Shown: positions 45,940-55,558, counted from the first letter of the stretch. The stretch is 64,000 bases of DNA from Methylobacterium sp. PvR107 (GCF_017833295.1 NZ_JAFIBW010000001.1:4181501-4245500); one strand, 5' to 3'. The notes: generated by a model from the sequence alone, not told the origin. Program-made: numbers and translations.

Positions 45940-46053
45940 TCCGGCCCAGCATTTCGGTAACCGGTCGGCTCGGACAGGCCGGACAATCCGCCCGCGATCA
46001 GCTAGACTGTAGGACAATTGCCGGCCCGGCCGGCCCCCGTGACGGAGCATCGC

Positions 46054-46413
46054 GTGAGCACCAAGACCCTGATCGCCGCCGGTCTGCTTGCCCTCGTGGC
46101 GGGGCAGGGCGCCTCCGCGTCGGATTCGGCCTATCCGCCCGCGCCCTACCAGCCGCGGGCCTTCGTGTTCACCGCCCCGAACGGCCCGACGGTCCTGCAG
46201 ACGGAGGGCTGCTGCCAGGTGATCGTGCCGCCGGGACGCCCCGACCTCGCCGTCCCGCCAGTGCCGGTGGCCGAGGTGATGAACGGCGGCGGCTTCGGCT
46301 ATACCGGCTTCGACTATTTCAACGACCAGATCACCGAAGGCCGCTTCGGCGCGCGCAAGCGGCCGAAGGAATACGTGATCGCCCCGTCCTACATCATCCC
46401 GCCGCGGTACTGA
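46054..46413 (+). CDS. Secreted hypothetical protein
   Basis: 119 residues from a GTG with GGAG 7 nt upstream. Signal peptide VSTKTLIAAGLLALVAGQGA (cut near SAS). The mature part is Pro/Tyr/Phe-rich with a CC pair (EGCCQVIVPPG) and a YVIAPSYIIPPRY end. No family recognised. It follows the small lipoprotein by 114 bp in the same direction. Confidence 0.62.
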   Translation: MSTKTLIAAGLLALVAGQGASASDSAYPPAPYQPRAFVFTAPNGPTVLQTEGCCQVIVPPGRPDLAVPPVPVAEVMNGGGFGYTGFDYFNDQITEGRFGARKRPKEYVIAPSYIIPPRY

Positions 46414-46893
46414 GCCGCCGCAAGGCGCCCGCCGGAGGCAGCATCCCTTACGGGATCCGTGGCTCGGGCGCTCGCGCCCGCCACGCCGTCGGCTCGGGTC
46501 GGCACGACGAGTGCTGTTCTCGATCGGGTTGCGCCGATCCAGACGATGGGCGCCCTCGGACGAGACAGCGACGTGCCCCTCTCCCGTGCGCGAGAGGGTA
46601 GGGGGCGAGAAGCGTCAGGCACGACCGCACCACCGCCTTGCGTGCCGGTCGTGCCGCGTCCGGACAGACCCGATCCCTCATCCTGTCCCTCTGCCGCGCG
46701 GGAGAGGGGACTTGCGCCTCGTCTGGTACGTCCATCAACCCCATCTCAACCGGATCGGTAACGCCTCCGGCCCTGCGCGCGGGGGGAACCCGTGCTGACG
46801 ACGATGCGGCGGCGTTTACAGGGCGCGCCCCGGGAGGTATCACCCCGGCCCGACACGACCCCTCTCTCCTGCACCTCATTCCCAAAAAACCAG
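46414..46893. other. Intergenic region with palindromic repeats
   Basis: 480 bp without a convincing gene. It contains a hairpin near 46460-46490 (GGGCGCTCGCGCCC) and two C/G-rich arms at 46574-46604 (CCCCTCTCCCGTGCGCGAGAGGG) and 46675-46709 (CCTCTGCCGCGCGGGAGAGGGG), like the ends of the other palindromic repeats in this window. Confidence 0.45.
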
Positions 46894-48022
46894 ATGCGCG
46901 CCGAGATCGAGCAAGCCTCGGATGCCGCCAAGCAGTCTATAGGGCTGCTGAGGAGGCATCTTTGACTGGGATACAGTCGATAAACGCCTCGCGGAGCTGA
47001 ACGCGGCTTCCGAGAATCCTGACCTCTGGAACGATGCCGAGGCCGCCCAGAAGGTCATGCGCGAGCGCCAGCAGCTCGACGAGGCCGTCACGGCGATCAA
47101 GAAGCTCGAGCGCGATCTCGAGGACGGCGCCACGCTGATCGAACTCGGCGAGATGGAGGGTGACGAATCCTCGATCCGCGAGGGCGAGGCCGCGATCCTG
47201 GCGGTCGAGAAGGAGGCCGCGAGCCGGCAGGTGGAGACCCTGCTGTCCGGCGAGGCCGACGGGTTCGATACCTATCTCGAGGTCCATGCCGGCGCCGGCG
47301 GCACCGAGAGCCAGGATTGGGCCAACATGCTCCAGCGCATGTACGCCCGCTGGGCCGAGCGCCGGAAGTACAAGGTCGAGGTCGTCGAGATGACCGACGG
47401 CGAAGAGGCCGGGATCAAGGGCGCCACGCTCCTGATCAAGGGCCACAACGCCTATGGCTGGTTGAAGACGGAGTCCGGCGTGCACCGGCTGGTGCGGATC
47501 TCGCCCTACGATTCCAGCGCCCGGCGGCACACCAGCTTCGCCAGCGTCTGGGTCTACCCGGTGATCGACGACCGGATCGAGATCGAGATCAAGGAATCCG
47601 ATTGCCGGATCGACACCTACCGGTCGTCCGGCGCCGGCGGCCAGCACGTCAACACCACCGACTCGGCGGTGCGCATCACCCACAATCCCACCGGGATCGT
47701 GGTGGCGTGTCAGCAGGAGCGCTCGCAGCACAAGAACCGGGCGACCGCCTGGAACATGCTGCGCGCCCGACTGTACGAGGCGGAGTTGAAGAAGCGCGAG
47801 GAGAAGGCCAACGCCGAGGCCGCCTCCAAGACCGATATCGGCTGGGGCCACCAGATCCGGTCCTACGTGTTGCAGCCGTACCAGCTGGTGAAGGATTTAC
47901 GCACCGGCACCCAGTCGACCGATCCGGACGAGGTCCTCGACGGCGACATCGACCCGTTCATGGAAGCCTCGCTCGCCCAGCGGGTCTTCGGCGGCGTCGA
48001 GGCGGTCGAGGATATCGACTGA
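46894..48022 (+). CDS. prfB: Peptide chain release factor 2 (programmed +1 frameshift)
   Basis: RF2, reads UGA and UAA. Coding is 46894-46962 joined to 46964-48022, 375 residues. Zero-frame codons from ATG 46894 ([19 protein letters not shown]) meet TGA at 46963-46965; after a +1 shift the frame continues DWDTVDKRL. The catalytic GGQ is in SGAGGQHVN, and the stop-recognition loop reads ISPYDS, where E. coli has SPF. Autoregulation through the in-frame UGA is the known mechanism for this gene. It is convergent with ggt. Confidence 0.95.
46951..46966 (+). promoter_or_regulatory. prfB +1 frameshift site
   Basis: AGGAGG-CAT-CTT-TGA-C: a Shine-Dalgarno-like hexamer 3 nt before the CTT slippery codon and the UGA stop with C as following base, the same spacing as the E. 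coli site. Confidence 0.93.
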
Positions 48023-48043
48023 GTTGAGAAGCAGCCAGTTACG

Positions 48044-48240
48044 CTCCTCTCCCTCCCCCCTCTGTGGGGGGAGGGTGGCCCGCGAAGCGGGTCGGGAAAG
48101 GGGAGAAACGGTGCGGGACAGAGCTCCGCCCGCTGCGTAAGCTGCCTTTTCCGGAACCGGTGCACGCCTCTTGCTGGACGACGTCGCGGCCCGACCCCTG
48201 CTGACGCTGGGGATCCCCTCCCCCACAGAGGGGGGAAGGG
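48044..48240. repeat. About 200-bp palindromic repeat, copy 1
   Basis: Begins CTCCTCTCCCTCCCCCCTCT and ends with CCCCTCCCCCACAGAGGGGGG, terminal inverted repeats, and contains GACCCCTGCTGACGC near 48193. The interior shares words (ACGGTGC, AGCTC, GACCCCTGCTGACGC) in the same order with the element at 52827. It lies between the convergent prfB and ggt. Confidence 0.75.
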
Positions 48241-48269
48241 GATTCCGCGGCGCCGCGCTTGCCGGCCCG

Positions 48270-49871
48270 TCAATACCCCAGCGCCGCCCCATCCTTGCGC
48301 GGGTCCGATCCGGCCGCCAGCGTGCCGGCCGCGCGGTCGATCCAGATGACCTGCCCGCCGCCGAGCGGCAGCGGCGCGCGGATCGCCGGGTGGCCGCGCT
48401 CCTTCAGCCCCGCCATGACCGCGTCGGGGATCCCGCCCTCCACCTCCAGGCTGCCGCCATAGGCGAAGCTGCGCGGGGCATCGAGGGCCTCCTGCACGTC
48501 GAGCCCCCGGTCGAGCAGACCGGAGAGCAGCTCGACATGGCCCATGGCCTGATAGTGTCCGCCCATGACGCCGAACGGCGCGACCGCCTGCCCATCCTTC
48601 ATCAGCATGCCGGGAATGATCGTGTGCATCGGCCGCTTGCCCGGCCCGACGCTGTTCGGGTGGCCGCCCTCCGTGCGGAAGGACAGGCCGCGATTGTGGA
48701 GCAGAACGCCGCTCTCGGGCGCCAGGATGCCCGAGCCGAAGCCCTGGAAGATCGAGTTGATCAGCGACAGCGCGTTGCCGTCCCGGTCGACCACGCAGAG
48801 GTAGACGGTGTCCTTGTGGGCGCGGCCCTCGGCGACTTCCCGGGCGATCTCGGGGTAGATCTCAGGGGCTCGGGCTTGGCCCATGTCGATCGCACCATGG
48901 GCGGCGGCCTTCCACGCGTCGGAGAGCAGGTGCTCGACCGGCACGTTGGCGAGGGCCGCGTCGCCGAACAGCACGTCGCGGTGGTGGTAGCCCTGCTTGC
49001 ACACCTCGGCGAAGAGGTGGAGCCGGTCGAGCTCCGACAGCGCGCCGACATCGTAGTGCGACAGCACGTTCAGCATCATCAGCGCCGCGAGGCCCTGGCC
49101 GGCGGGCGGGCACTCGTAGACATCGTAGCCGCGGTAGCGGGTCGAGACCGGCACGACCACGTCGGGCCGGGCGGCGGCGAAGTCGTCCAGGGTGTGCAGG
49201 CCGCCCAGTGCGTTCAGCCGGCTCACCATGTCCTCGGCGACGGGCCCCGTGTAGAAGGCGCGCGCCCCCGCCTCGGCGATCGTCCGGAGCGTCGCCGCGA
49301 GCTTCGGCAGGCGGACGACGCTGCCGATCGCCGGCACCTGTCCGCCGGGCAGGTAGGTCTCGGCGGCGTCGGGATCGGCGGCCACACGCTCGGCGCCGCG
49401 CAGCCAGTCCCAGCCGACCCGCTGCTGCACGACGAACCCGTTCTCCGCGTAGCCGATCGCCGGCTGGAGCAACTCGCCGAGGGACCGGGTGCCGTGCTCG
49501 CGCACCAGCAGGTCCCAGGCCGCGACCGCGCCCGGTACCGTAACCGCGTGCGGCGAGGTCGGCGTGATCGCGACGCCGTGCTCGGCGTACCAGTCGGGCG
49601 TCGCAGCGGCCGGCGCCCGGCCGGAGCCGTCGAGGGCGATGGGCTTGGTTGCGCCCGCGGGGGCGTAGAGCGCGAAGCAATCGCCGCCGATGCCGGTCAT
49701 AAGCGGATCGACCACGCATTGCACGGCCACCGCCGCGATCCCGGCATCGACGGCATTGCCGCCGGCGCGCAGCACCTCGATGGCGGCGAGCGTTGATAGC
49801 GGGTGCGAGGTCGCGACGGCCGCGTTGGCGGCGTAGACCGGGGAGCGGCCGGGGGTGGAGAAGTCTCTCAC
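48270..49871 (-). CDS. ggt: Gamma-glutamyltransferase family protein
   Basis: 533 residues from a GTG with AGGA 7 nt upstream. Ntn-hydrolase that self-cleaves and hydrolyses or transfers gamma-glutamyl groups. The nucleophile Thr is in KDTVYLCVVD at the start of the small subunit (about residue 370); GGNAVDAGIAAV, GIGGDCFALY and the HNRGLSF/GGHPNSV blocks match the family. No clear signal peptide is visible, so a cytosolic location is likely. It is the last gene after the ABC importer genes, 75 bp downstream. Confidence 0.9.
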   Translation of the reverse strand: MRDFSTPGRSPVYAANAAVATSHPLSTLAAIEVLRAGGNAVDAGIAAVAVQCVVDPLMTGIGGDCFALYAPAGATKPIALDGSGRAPAAATPDWYAEHGVAITPTSPHAVTVPGAVAAWDLLVREHGTRSLGELLQPAIGYAENGFVVQQRVGWDWLRGAERVAADPDAAETYLPGGQVPAIGSVVRLPKLAATLRTIAEAGARAFYTGPVAEDMVSRLNALGGLHTLDDFAAARPDVVVPVSTRYRGYDVYECPPAGQGLAALMMLNVLSHYDVGALSELDRLHLFAEVCKQGYHHRDVLFGDAALANVPVEHLLSDAWKAAAHGAIDMGQARAPEIYPEIAREVAEGRAHKDTVYLCVVDRDGNALSLINSIFQGFGSGILAPESGVLLHNRGLSFRTEGGHPNSVGPGKRPMHTIIPGMLMKDGQAVAPFGVMGGHYQAMGHVELLSGLLDRGLDVQEALDAPRSFAYGGSLEVEGGIPDAVMAGLKERGHPAIRAPLPLGGGQVIWIDRAAGTLAAGSDPRKDGAALGY

Positions 49872-49946
49872 GGGATGTCCTGTAATTTCTGAGTCGTCCA
49901 GTGTTTCCCCTCCCCGCAAGGGGGCGGGGAGATGCGCGCGCCATAA

Positions 49947-50864
49947 TCACCCGACATGCGGCAGCGCCACCCAATGCCCCGGCGCCACTTCGGTGAGCGG
50001 ACCGTCCGGCGGCTGGTCGTGGCCGGCGAGGTCGCGGGCGGCGAGGCGGGCGCGCTCCTCGGCCGGGTGCGGCACCGGCACCGCGGCGAGCAGGCGGCGC
50101 GTGTAGGGATGGCGCGGATCCGCGTAGAGGGCATCCGCCTCGGCCAGCTCGACGATCCGCCCGCGCCAGAGCACCGCGACCCGGTGGCAGAGGTAGCGCA
50201 CCATCCGCAGATCGTGGGAGATGAACAGGTAGGACAGGCCCATCTCGTCCTGCAGGTCCTGGAGCAGGTTCACCACCTGCGCCTGGATCGAGACGTCCAG
50301 CGCCGCGATCGGCTCGTCGGCGACGATGAAGCTGGGCTTGAGGGCGATCGCCCGGGCGATGCAGATGCGCTGCCGCTGGCCGCCCGAGAACTGGTGCGGG
50401 TAGCGGCCCATGAAGCGCGGATCGAGCCCGACCCGCTGGAACAGGGCCGCGACCGCCTCCCGCCGCTCCGGTCCGCGCATGTCGCGCCGGTGCAGCTTGA
50501 ACGCTTCCGCGACGTAGTCGCCCGCGCTCATCCGCGGGTTGAGGGCCGCGTAGGGATCCTGGAACACGGTCTGGATCCGGGCGCGCATCTTGCGCATGGC
50601 GCCTGCCGAGAGCTTGGCGAGGTCGGTGCCCTCGAACGCGATGGTGCCCGAAGTCGGCGGATTGAGCATTGTCACGGCCCGGCCGATGGTCGACTTGCCG
50701 GACCCGGACTCGCCGACGAGACCCAAAGTCTCGCCGGGGCGGATGTCGAAGCTCACGCCCTCGACGGCGCGGAACACCGAGGCCTTGCCGCCCCACCACG
50801 AACGCAGGGGATAATGCTTGGACAGGTCACGCACCGAGACGATCGGATAATCCTGCACGCTCAT
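49947..50864 (-). CDS. Oligopeptide/dipeptide ABC transporter ATPase (DppF/GsiA-C-like)
   Basis: 305 residues. Walker A GESGSGKST (about 50-58), Q-loop FQDPYAALNPRMS, signature FSGGQRQRICIARAIAL, Walker B FIVADEPIAALDVS, H-loop ISHDL. The C-terminal oligopeptide_HPY region has DPRHPYTRRLLAAVPVP. It is the second ATPase of the importer and overlaps the preceding ATPase gene by 4 bp. Confidence 0.93.
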   Translation of the reverse strand: MSVQDYPIVSVRDLSKHYPLRSWWGGKASVFRAVEGVSFDIRPGETLGLVGESGSGKSTIGRAVTMLNPPTSGTIAFEGTDLAKLSAGAMRKMRARIQTVFQDPYAALNPRMSAGDYVAEAFKLHRRDMRGPERREAVAALFQRVGLDPRFMGRYPHQFSGGQRQRICIARAIALKPSFIVADEPIAALDVSIQAQVVNLLQDLQDEMGLSYLFISHDLRMVRYLCHRVAVLWRGRIVELAEADALYADPRHPYTRRLLAAVPVPHPAEERARLAARDLAGHDQPPDGPLTEVAPGHWVALPHVG

Positions 50865-51877
50865 CGGGCGGCCTCCGCGGCCAGAAGCTTCGGCAGGTCG
50901 TACCAGGCGGCGACCAGATGGCCGGGGGCGGCGCCGGGCGCCTGCGCCAGGGGCGGCATCTCGGTTCGGCAGCGCGCGGTCGCGAAGGCGTTGCGCGGCG
51001 CGAAGGGATCGCCCGCCGGGAGATGCCGCATGTCCGGGGGCGCACCCTCGATCTGGTGCAGGCGGCGGCGACCCGCCCGGCCGCCGGAGAGATCCGGCAG
51101 GGAGCGCAGGAGCCCCAGCGTGTAGGCGTTGCGCGGATCGGCGAAGATGTCGTCGACCGGGCCGCGTTCGAGGATCCGGCCGGCATACATCACCTGTACG
51201 GTGTCGCTGATCCCGGCCACCACGCCGAGATCGTGGGTGATCCAGATGATCGCCATCCCGAGTTCGCGCTTCAACTCCTGCACCAGGGCGACGATCTCGG
51301 CCTGGACGGTGACGTCCAGCGCGGTGGTCGCCTCGTCGGCGATCAGCAGCTTCGGCCGGCAACTGAGGCCGATGGCGATCATCACCCGCTGGCGCTGGCC
51401 GCCGGAGAACTCGTGCGGGTACTGGTCGAGGCGCGCGGCCGCGTTCGGGATGCGCACGAGGTCGAGCAGTTCCTTGGCCCGGGCCCGGGCCGCGCGGGCG
51501 TCGAGCCCGAGATGGATGCGCAGGGGCTCGACGATCTGCGCCGCCACGGTCATGCCGGGATTGAGCGAGCTCATCGGGTCTTGGAACACGAAGCCGATCT
51601 CGCCGCCGCGGATCTTTCGGAGCTCCCGCTCCTTCAGCGCGAGCAGGTCTCGGCCCTCGAACAGAACCTGGCCGCCGGTGATACGGCCGGGCGGGCGCGG
51701 GATCAGTCCCAGCATGGCGAGCACATGCACGCTCTTGCCGGAGCCGGACTCGCCGACGATCCCCAGCGTCTCGCCCTCGTGCAGGGTGTAGGAGACGCCG
51801 TTGACCGCGTGCACGGCGCCGCCGTCGGTGTCGAACGCGACCGCCAAGTCGCGGATATCGAGGAGGGGCTTGGTCAT
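50861..51877 (-). CDS. Oligopeptide/dipeptide ABC transporter ATPase (DppD-like)
   Basis: 338 residues. Walker A GESGSGKS, Q-loop FQDPMSSLNPGMTV, signature FSGGQRQRVMIAIGL, Walker B LLIADEATTALDV, H-loop ITHDLGVVA. The C-terminal HPY-type region (PRNAYTLGLLRSLPDL) contains a few Cys-poor positions compared with iron-sulfur-type DppD. The start overlaps the dppC-like stop by 4 bp and its end overlaps the second ATPase by 4 bp. Confidence 0.93.
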   Translation of the reverse strand: MTKPLLDIRDLAVAFDTDGGAVHAVNGVSYTLHEGETLGIVGESGSGKSVHVLAMLGLIPRPPGRITGGQVLFEGRDLLALKERELRKIRGGEIGFVFQDPMSSLNPGMTVAAQIVEPLRIHLGLDARAARARAKELLDLVRIPNAAARLDQYPHEFSGGQRQRVMIAIGLSCRPKLLIADEATTALDVTVQAEIVALVQELKRELGMAIIWITHDLGVVAGISDTVQVMYAGRILERGPVDDIFADPRNAYTLGLLRSLPDLSGGRAGRRRLHQIEGAPPDMRHLPAGDPFAPRNAFATARCRTEMPPLAQAPGAAPGHLVAAWYDLPKLLAAEAAR

Positions 51878-52788
51878 GTCCGCTGCCTCGGATCGAGGGC
51901 GTCCCGCAGGCCGTCGCCGAACAGGTTGAAGGCGAGCACGGCCAGGAAGATCGACAGGCCGGGCCAGATCGCCATCCAGGGGGCTTGGTCCATGAAGTTC
52001 TTGGCGGTGTTGAGCATCGCCCCCCAGGACGGCTCGGGCGGCTGCTGGCCGAGGCCGAGGAACGACAGGCTCGCCTCCGCGATGATCGCCGCCGCGATGG
52101 TGAGCGTCGCCTGAACGAGGATCGCCGGAACGATGTTGGGTAGAATATGGACCCGGGCGATCCGCCAGGGCGGGTTGCCCATGGCGCGGGCCGCCTCGAC
52201 GAACTCCTCCGCCGCCACGGCGCGCACCTGCGCCCGGGTCAGCCGGATGAAGGTGGAGGTCGCCGAGAGGCCGATCGCGATCATCGCGTTGACGAGGCTC
52301 GGGCCGAGGAAGGCGGCGAGCGCGATCGCCAGGATCAGGAACGGGATCGCCAGCAGCGCGTCGGTGAGCCGGGAGATCGCTCCGTCGATCCAGCCGCCCG
52401 CGTAGCCGGCCAGCAATCCCAGCGGTAGGCCGAGGGACACCGCCAGCGCCACCGAGACGAGACCGGCGCCGAGCGAGGCCCGGGCGCCGAAGATGATCCG
52501 CGAGAGCACGTCGCGCCCGACTTCGTCGCCGCCGAACGGATGCGCGAGGCTCGGCGCGCCGCGGACGTTGGCCCAGTCGGTGGCGGTCGGGTCGTAGGGG
52601 GCGACCCAGGGCGCGAACACCGCCATCAGGATCAGCAGGCCGACGATGACGAGACCGGCGACGGCGCTCTTGCGCGCGCGCAGGCGCCGCCAGAAGGCGG
52701 TGAGGGTGCCGGGTTCCTGAACGAGGGCCGGCGTTCCCGCGGGGGCGGCGAGGCCGGTCGCCTCGGCGATGGGGGTGCCGGTGCTCAT
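51874..52788 (-). CDS. Peptide ABC transporter permease (DppC-like)
   Basis: 304 residues, six predicted TM helices. N-terminal OppC_N segment (RARKSAVAGLVIVGLLILMA) and the BPD permease EAA-type loop EFVEAARAMGNPPWRIARVHILPN are clear. It pairs with the DppB-like permease. The start is 259 bp after dppB, a gap filled by a repeat element. Confidence 0.93.
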   Translation of the reverse strand: MSTGTPIAEATGLAAPAGTPALVQEPGTLTAFWRRLRARKSAVAGLVIVGLLILMAVFAPWVAPYDPTATDWANVRGAPSLAHPFGGDEVGRDVLSRIIFGARASLGAGLVSVALAVSLGLPLGLLAGYAGGWIDGAISRLTDALLAIPFLILAIALAAFLGPSLVNAMIAIGLSATSTFIRLTRAQVRAVAAEEFVEAARAMGNPPWRIARVHILPNIVPAILVQATLTIAAAIIAEASLSFLGLGQQPPEPSWGAMLNTAKNFMDQAPWMAIWPGLSIFLAVLAFNLFGDGLRDALDPRQRT

Positions 52789-52826
52789 CGGGGGCTCGCG
52801 CAGGCGGCAGCGACGATACTGACCCG

Positions 52827-53024
52827 CTCTCTGCCTCCCCCCTCTGCGGGGGAGGTCGGCCCCCGGAGGGCGGCAGGAGAGGAGAGCGACGGTGCAGGGC
52901 CAAGCTCAGTGCTGCGCGAAGGTTGCACCACATTCGGAAGCCGCGCTCCCCCCTTGCGGGACTTCGTCCCGATCCGACCCCTGCTGACGCAGGGGCCACT
53001 CTCGCCCGCAGAGGGAAGAGGGGA
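52827..53024. repeat. About 200-bp palindromic repeat, copy 2
   Basis: CTCTGCCTCCCCCCTCTGCG at the left and CGCCCGCAGAGGGAAGAGGGG at the right form terminal inverted repeats; the internal GACCCCTGCTGACGC and ACGGTGC words are shared with the element at 48044. It lies inside the importer operon, between the dppB- and dppC-like genes. Confidence 0.75.
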
Positions 53025-53047
53025 GGCGTTGCGCTTGAATAACGCTC

Positions 53048-53992
53048 TCATGCCCGCCTCAGCTTCGGGTTCACGGCCGCCGAGAGCAGGTCGGCGGCGA
53101 GGTTGAGGGCGATGTAGGTGGCGGCGGTGCAGATCACGACGCCCTGCACGGTGGCGAAGTCCCGGTTGAACACGGCATCGACCATCAGCTTGCCGAAGCC
53201 CGGCACGGAAAACACCTGCTCGGTCAGCACTGCCCCCGACAGGAGCTGCCCGAACTCAAGCGCCCCCAGGGTGATGATCGGGATCGCGGCGTTGGGCAGC
53301 GCGTGCCGCAGGGTCACCCGCAGCGGCGACACGCCCTTGGCGCGGGCCGTGCGGACATAGTCCGAGCCGAGCACGCCCAGCATCGCCGCGCGGGTGTGGC
53401 GCATCATAACCGCCGCGATGGCGTTGCCGAGCACGAAGGCCGGCATCACCATGGCGGCGAGGTTTTCCGACAGGCTCTCGAAGGGCGAGACGTAGCCCGA
53501 GGCCGGCAGCCAGCCGAGCTCCACCGAGAACAGCAGGATCAGCAGGATCCCGAGCCAGAAGTTCGGGACCGACAACCCCCAGAGGGCGATGCCGTTCGCG
53601 ACCGTGTCGGCCGCCTGACCGCGTTTCACCGCGGAGAGCACGCCCATCGGCACGCCGATGGCGAGCGCCACCAGCATGGCCAGGCAGGCGAGTTCGAGCG
53701 TCACCGGCAGCTTCTCGACGATCAGCTCGGAGACCGGCTTCTGCAGCCGGATCGACTCGCCGAGATCGCCCCGCAGCACGCCACCGGCCCAGTAGGCGTA
53801 GCGCACCGGCAGGGGCTCATCGAGGTGGTACTTCTCGCGGATGAACGCGATCACCTGCGGGTCGCGCTCCTCGCCCGTGAGCGCCGTGGCGACGTCCCCC
53901 GGCAGCAATTGCTGCAGGGCGAAGATGATCATCGAAGCGAGGATCAGGGTCGGGACCGCCAGGGCGAGGCGTCGGACCAGGAACCGCAGCAT
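53048..53992 (-). CDS. Peptide ABC transporter permease (DppB-like)
   Basis: 314 residues, six TM helices. MLRFLVRRLALAVPTLILAS starts the protein; the GEERDPQVIAFIREKYHLD segment, FWLGILLILLFSVELGWLPA and the EAA loop DYVRTARAKGVSPLRVTLRHALPNA are typical. Its first base overlaps the last base of the substrate-binding protein gene. Confidence 0.93.
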   Translation of the reverse strand: MLRFLVRRLALAVPTLILASMIIFALQQLLPGDVATALTGEERDPQVIAFIREKYHLDEPLPVRYAYWAGGVLRGDLGESIRLQKPVSELIVEKLPVTLELACLAMLVALAIGVPMGVLSAVKRGQAADTVANGIALWGLSVPNFWLGILLILLFSVELGWLPASGYVSPFESLSENLAAMVMPAFVLGNAIAAVMMRHTRAAMLGVLGSDYVRTARAKGVSPLRVTLRHALPNAAIPIITLGALEFGQLLSGAVLTEQVFSVPGFGKLMVDAVFNRDFATVQGVVICTAATYIALNLAADLLSAAVNPKLRRA

Positions 53993-55479
53993 CAGTTGAG
54001 CTTCAGGCCGGTGAAGCGCACGAGCCCGTCGGGGTAGGGCACGAAGCCGGTGATCTTCTGGCTATAGGCCCAGAGCAGCTTGCGGTGCAGGATGTAGATC
54101 CCCGGCCGGTCGGTCAGCACCTGATCGGCCAGCGCCTTCCAGGCGGCCTTGCGCTTGGCCGGGTCGATCGTGCCGCGCTCGGCCTGGAGCGCCGCGTCGG
54201 CTTCCGGGCTGCAGTATTTCGGATAGTTCAGCGCCGCCTTGCAGGCGAGGAAGCTGAACGTGTTGCCGTCCGGGTCGGAGCGGCCGCTCCAGGAGTAGAG
54301 TTGCGCCTCGTAATTGCCCTTGTCGGCGGCATCGAGCGCCGTGGTGAAGTCCACGGCCTGGATCTTCACGTCGAAGCCCGCCTCCTTGGTCATCGCCTGG
54401 ATCACTTGGCCAACCTGCGGAGATTCGCTGTTGGCGTAGACGGTGAGCGTGATCTGCGGGTTCGGCTTGCCGGCCTCGGCCAGCAGCGCCTTGGCCTTGG
54501 CGACATCCCGCTTCGGGATCGGGTACTCGGCGACGTAGTTCGGGTTCTTCGGGTTGACCCACTGGTTCCCGGCCAGGAACTCGCCGTTATAGACGACCTG
54601 ATTGATGGCGTTCCGGTCGATGGCGGCCTCGAAGGCGGCGCGCACCTTCGGGTCGGAGACCGGCGAGCCGGCCTTGTGGGGGTTGAACAGGATCTCCTGG
54701 AAACCGAGCTCCGTGGTCGAGTCGAGCTTGAGCTTGGCGTCGCGCTTCACCTGCGCCACGTCCGTCGGGGCAAGCCGCTCCAGCAGGTCGAGCTGGCCCG
54801 CGCGCAGGTTGGTCAGCCGCACCGTCGCGTCGGGGATCGGCCGGAACTCGATCCGCTGGATCTGGATCGCATCCTTGTTCCAGTAGTCGGGGAAGCGCTC
54901 GACCACGATCCGGTCCTGCGGCACCCGCTCCACGAACTTGTATGGACCCGCGCAAACCGGCGCGGAGGCGAACTTGTCGCCGAGCCGCTCCGCGGCCTTG
55001 GGCGAGACCATCATGCCGGCCCGGTCGGTGAACTGCGCGAGCAACGGCGCGAAGGGCTGCTTCAGGTTGATGCGGAATGTGAGATCATCGACCACGTCCA
55101 CCGAGTCGATCGGTGCGATTTCCGAGCGGCGCTGTGAGCCCGGCATCTTCAGATGACGCTCGATCGAGAACTTGGCCGCCGCGGCGTCGAGCTTCTCGCC
55201 GTCGTGGAACAGCACCCCCGGGCGCAGGTGCAGGGTCAGCGCCTTCTCGTCAGGCGACAGCTCCCAGGAGGTCGCGAGCTGCGGCACCGGCTTCAGGTCC
55301 GGGCCGATATCCACGAGCTTGTCGCAGAGCGCGGCGAACACCATCCGGCTCGCGAAGGTGCGGGCGAGCGTCGGATCGAGCGCGTCCGGATCCTCCATCA
55401 TGCCGTAGCGCAAAGTCTGCGCGGCGGCGGGCCCGGCAAAGACGGTTCCGGCGAGGAAGCAGGCGGCGAGACGCAACAT
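53992..55479 (-). CDS. Peptide ABC transporter substrate-binding protein (SBP family 5)
   Basis: 495 residues. Signal peptide MLRLAACFLAGTVFAGPAAAQ, then an SBP_bac_5 domain: TLRYGMMEDPDALDPTLART, SWELSPDEKALTLHLRPGVLFHDG, GAGPYKFVERVPQDR-like, and PDGNTFSFLACKAALNYPKYC. Such proteins bind peptides, glutathione (GsiB) or related compounds. An ATG 19 codons upstream (MDRSRR) is an alternative start. First gene of the importer operon (A-B-C-D-F-ggt). Confidence 0.93.
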   Translation of the reverse strand: MLRLAACFLAGTVFAGPAAAQTLRYGMMEDPDALDPTLARTFASRMVFAALCDKLVDIGPDLKPVPQLATSWELSPDEKALTLHLRPGVLFHDGEKLDAAAAKFSIERHLKMPGSQRRSEIAPIDSVDVVDDLTFRINLKQPFAPLLAQFTDRAGMMVSPKAAERLGDKFASAPVCAGPYKFVERVPQDRIVVERFPDYWNKDAIQIQRIEFRPIPDATVRLTNLRAGQLDLLERLAPTDVAQVKRDAKLKLDSTTELGFQEILFNPHKAGSPVSDPKVRAAFEAAIDRNAINQVVYNGEFLAGNQWVNPKNPNYVAEYPIPKRDVAKAKALLAEAGKPNPQITLTVYANSESPQVGQVIQAMTKEAGFDVKIQAVDFTTALDAADKGNYEAQLYSWSGRSDPDGNTFSFLACKAALNYPKYCSPEADAALQAERGTIDPAKRKAAWKALADQVLTDRPGIYILHRKLLWAYSQKITGFVPYPDGLVRFTGLKLN

Positions 55480-55558
55480 GGGACCGGTCCGGATGCAGGC
55501 GCGAGGGACAAGGGTGGACCGGCGCGACCGATCCATAGGGCGGCGGGCAGTGTCGTAC

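Noticed and set aside
48171..49796. 541-codon plus-strand frame
   Set aside because: Antisense to the gamma-glutamyltransferase gene.
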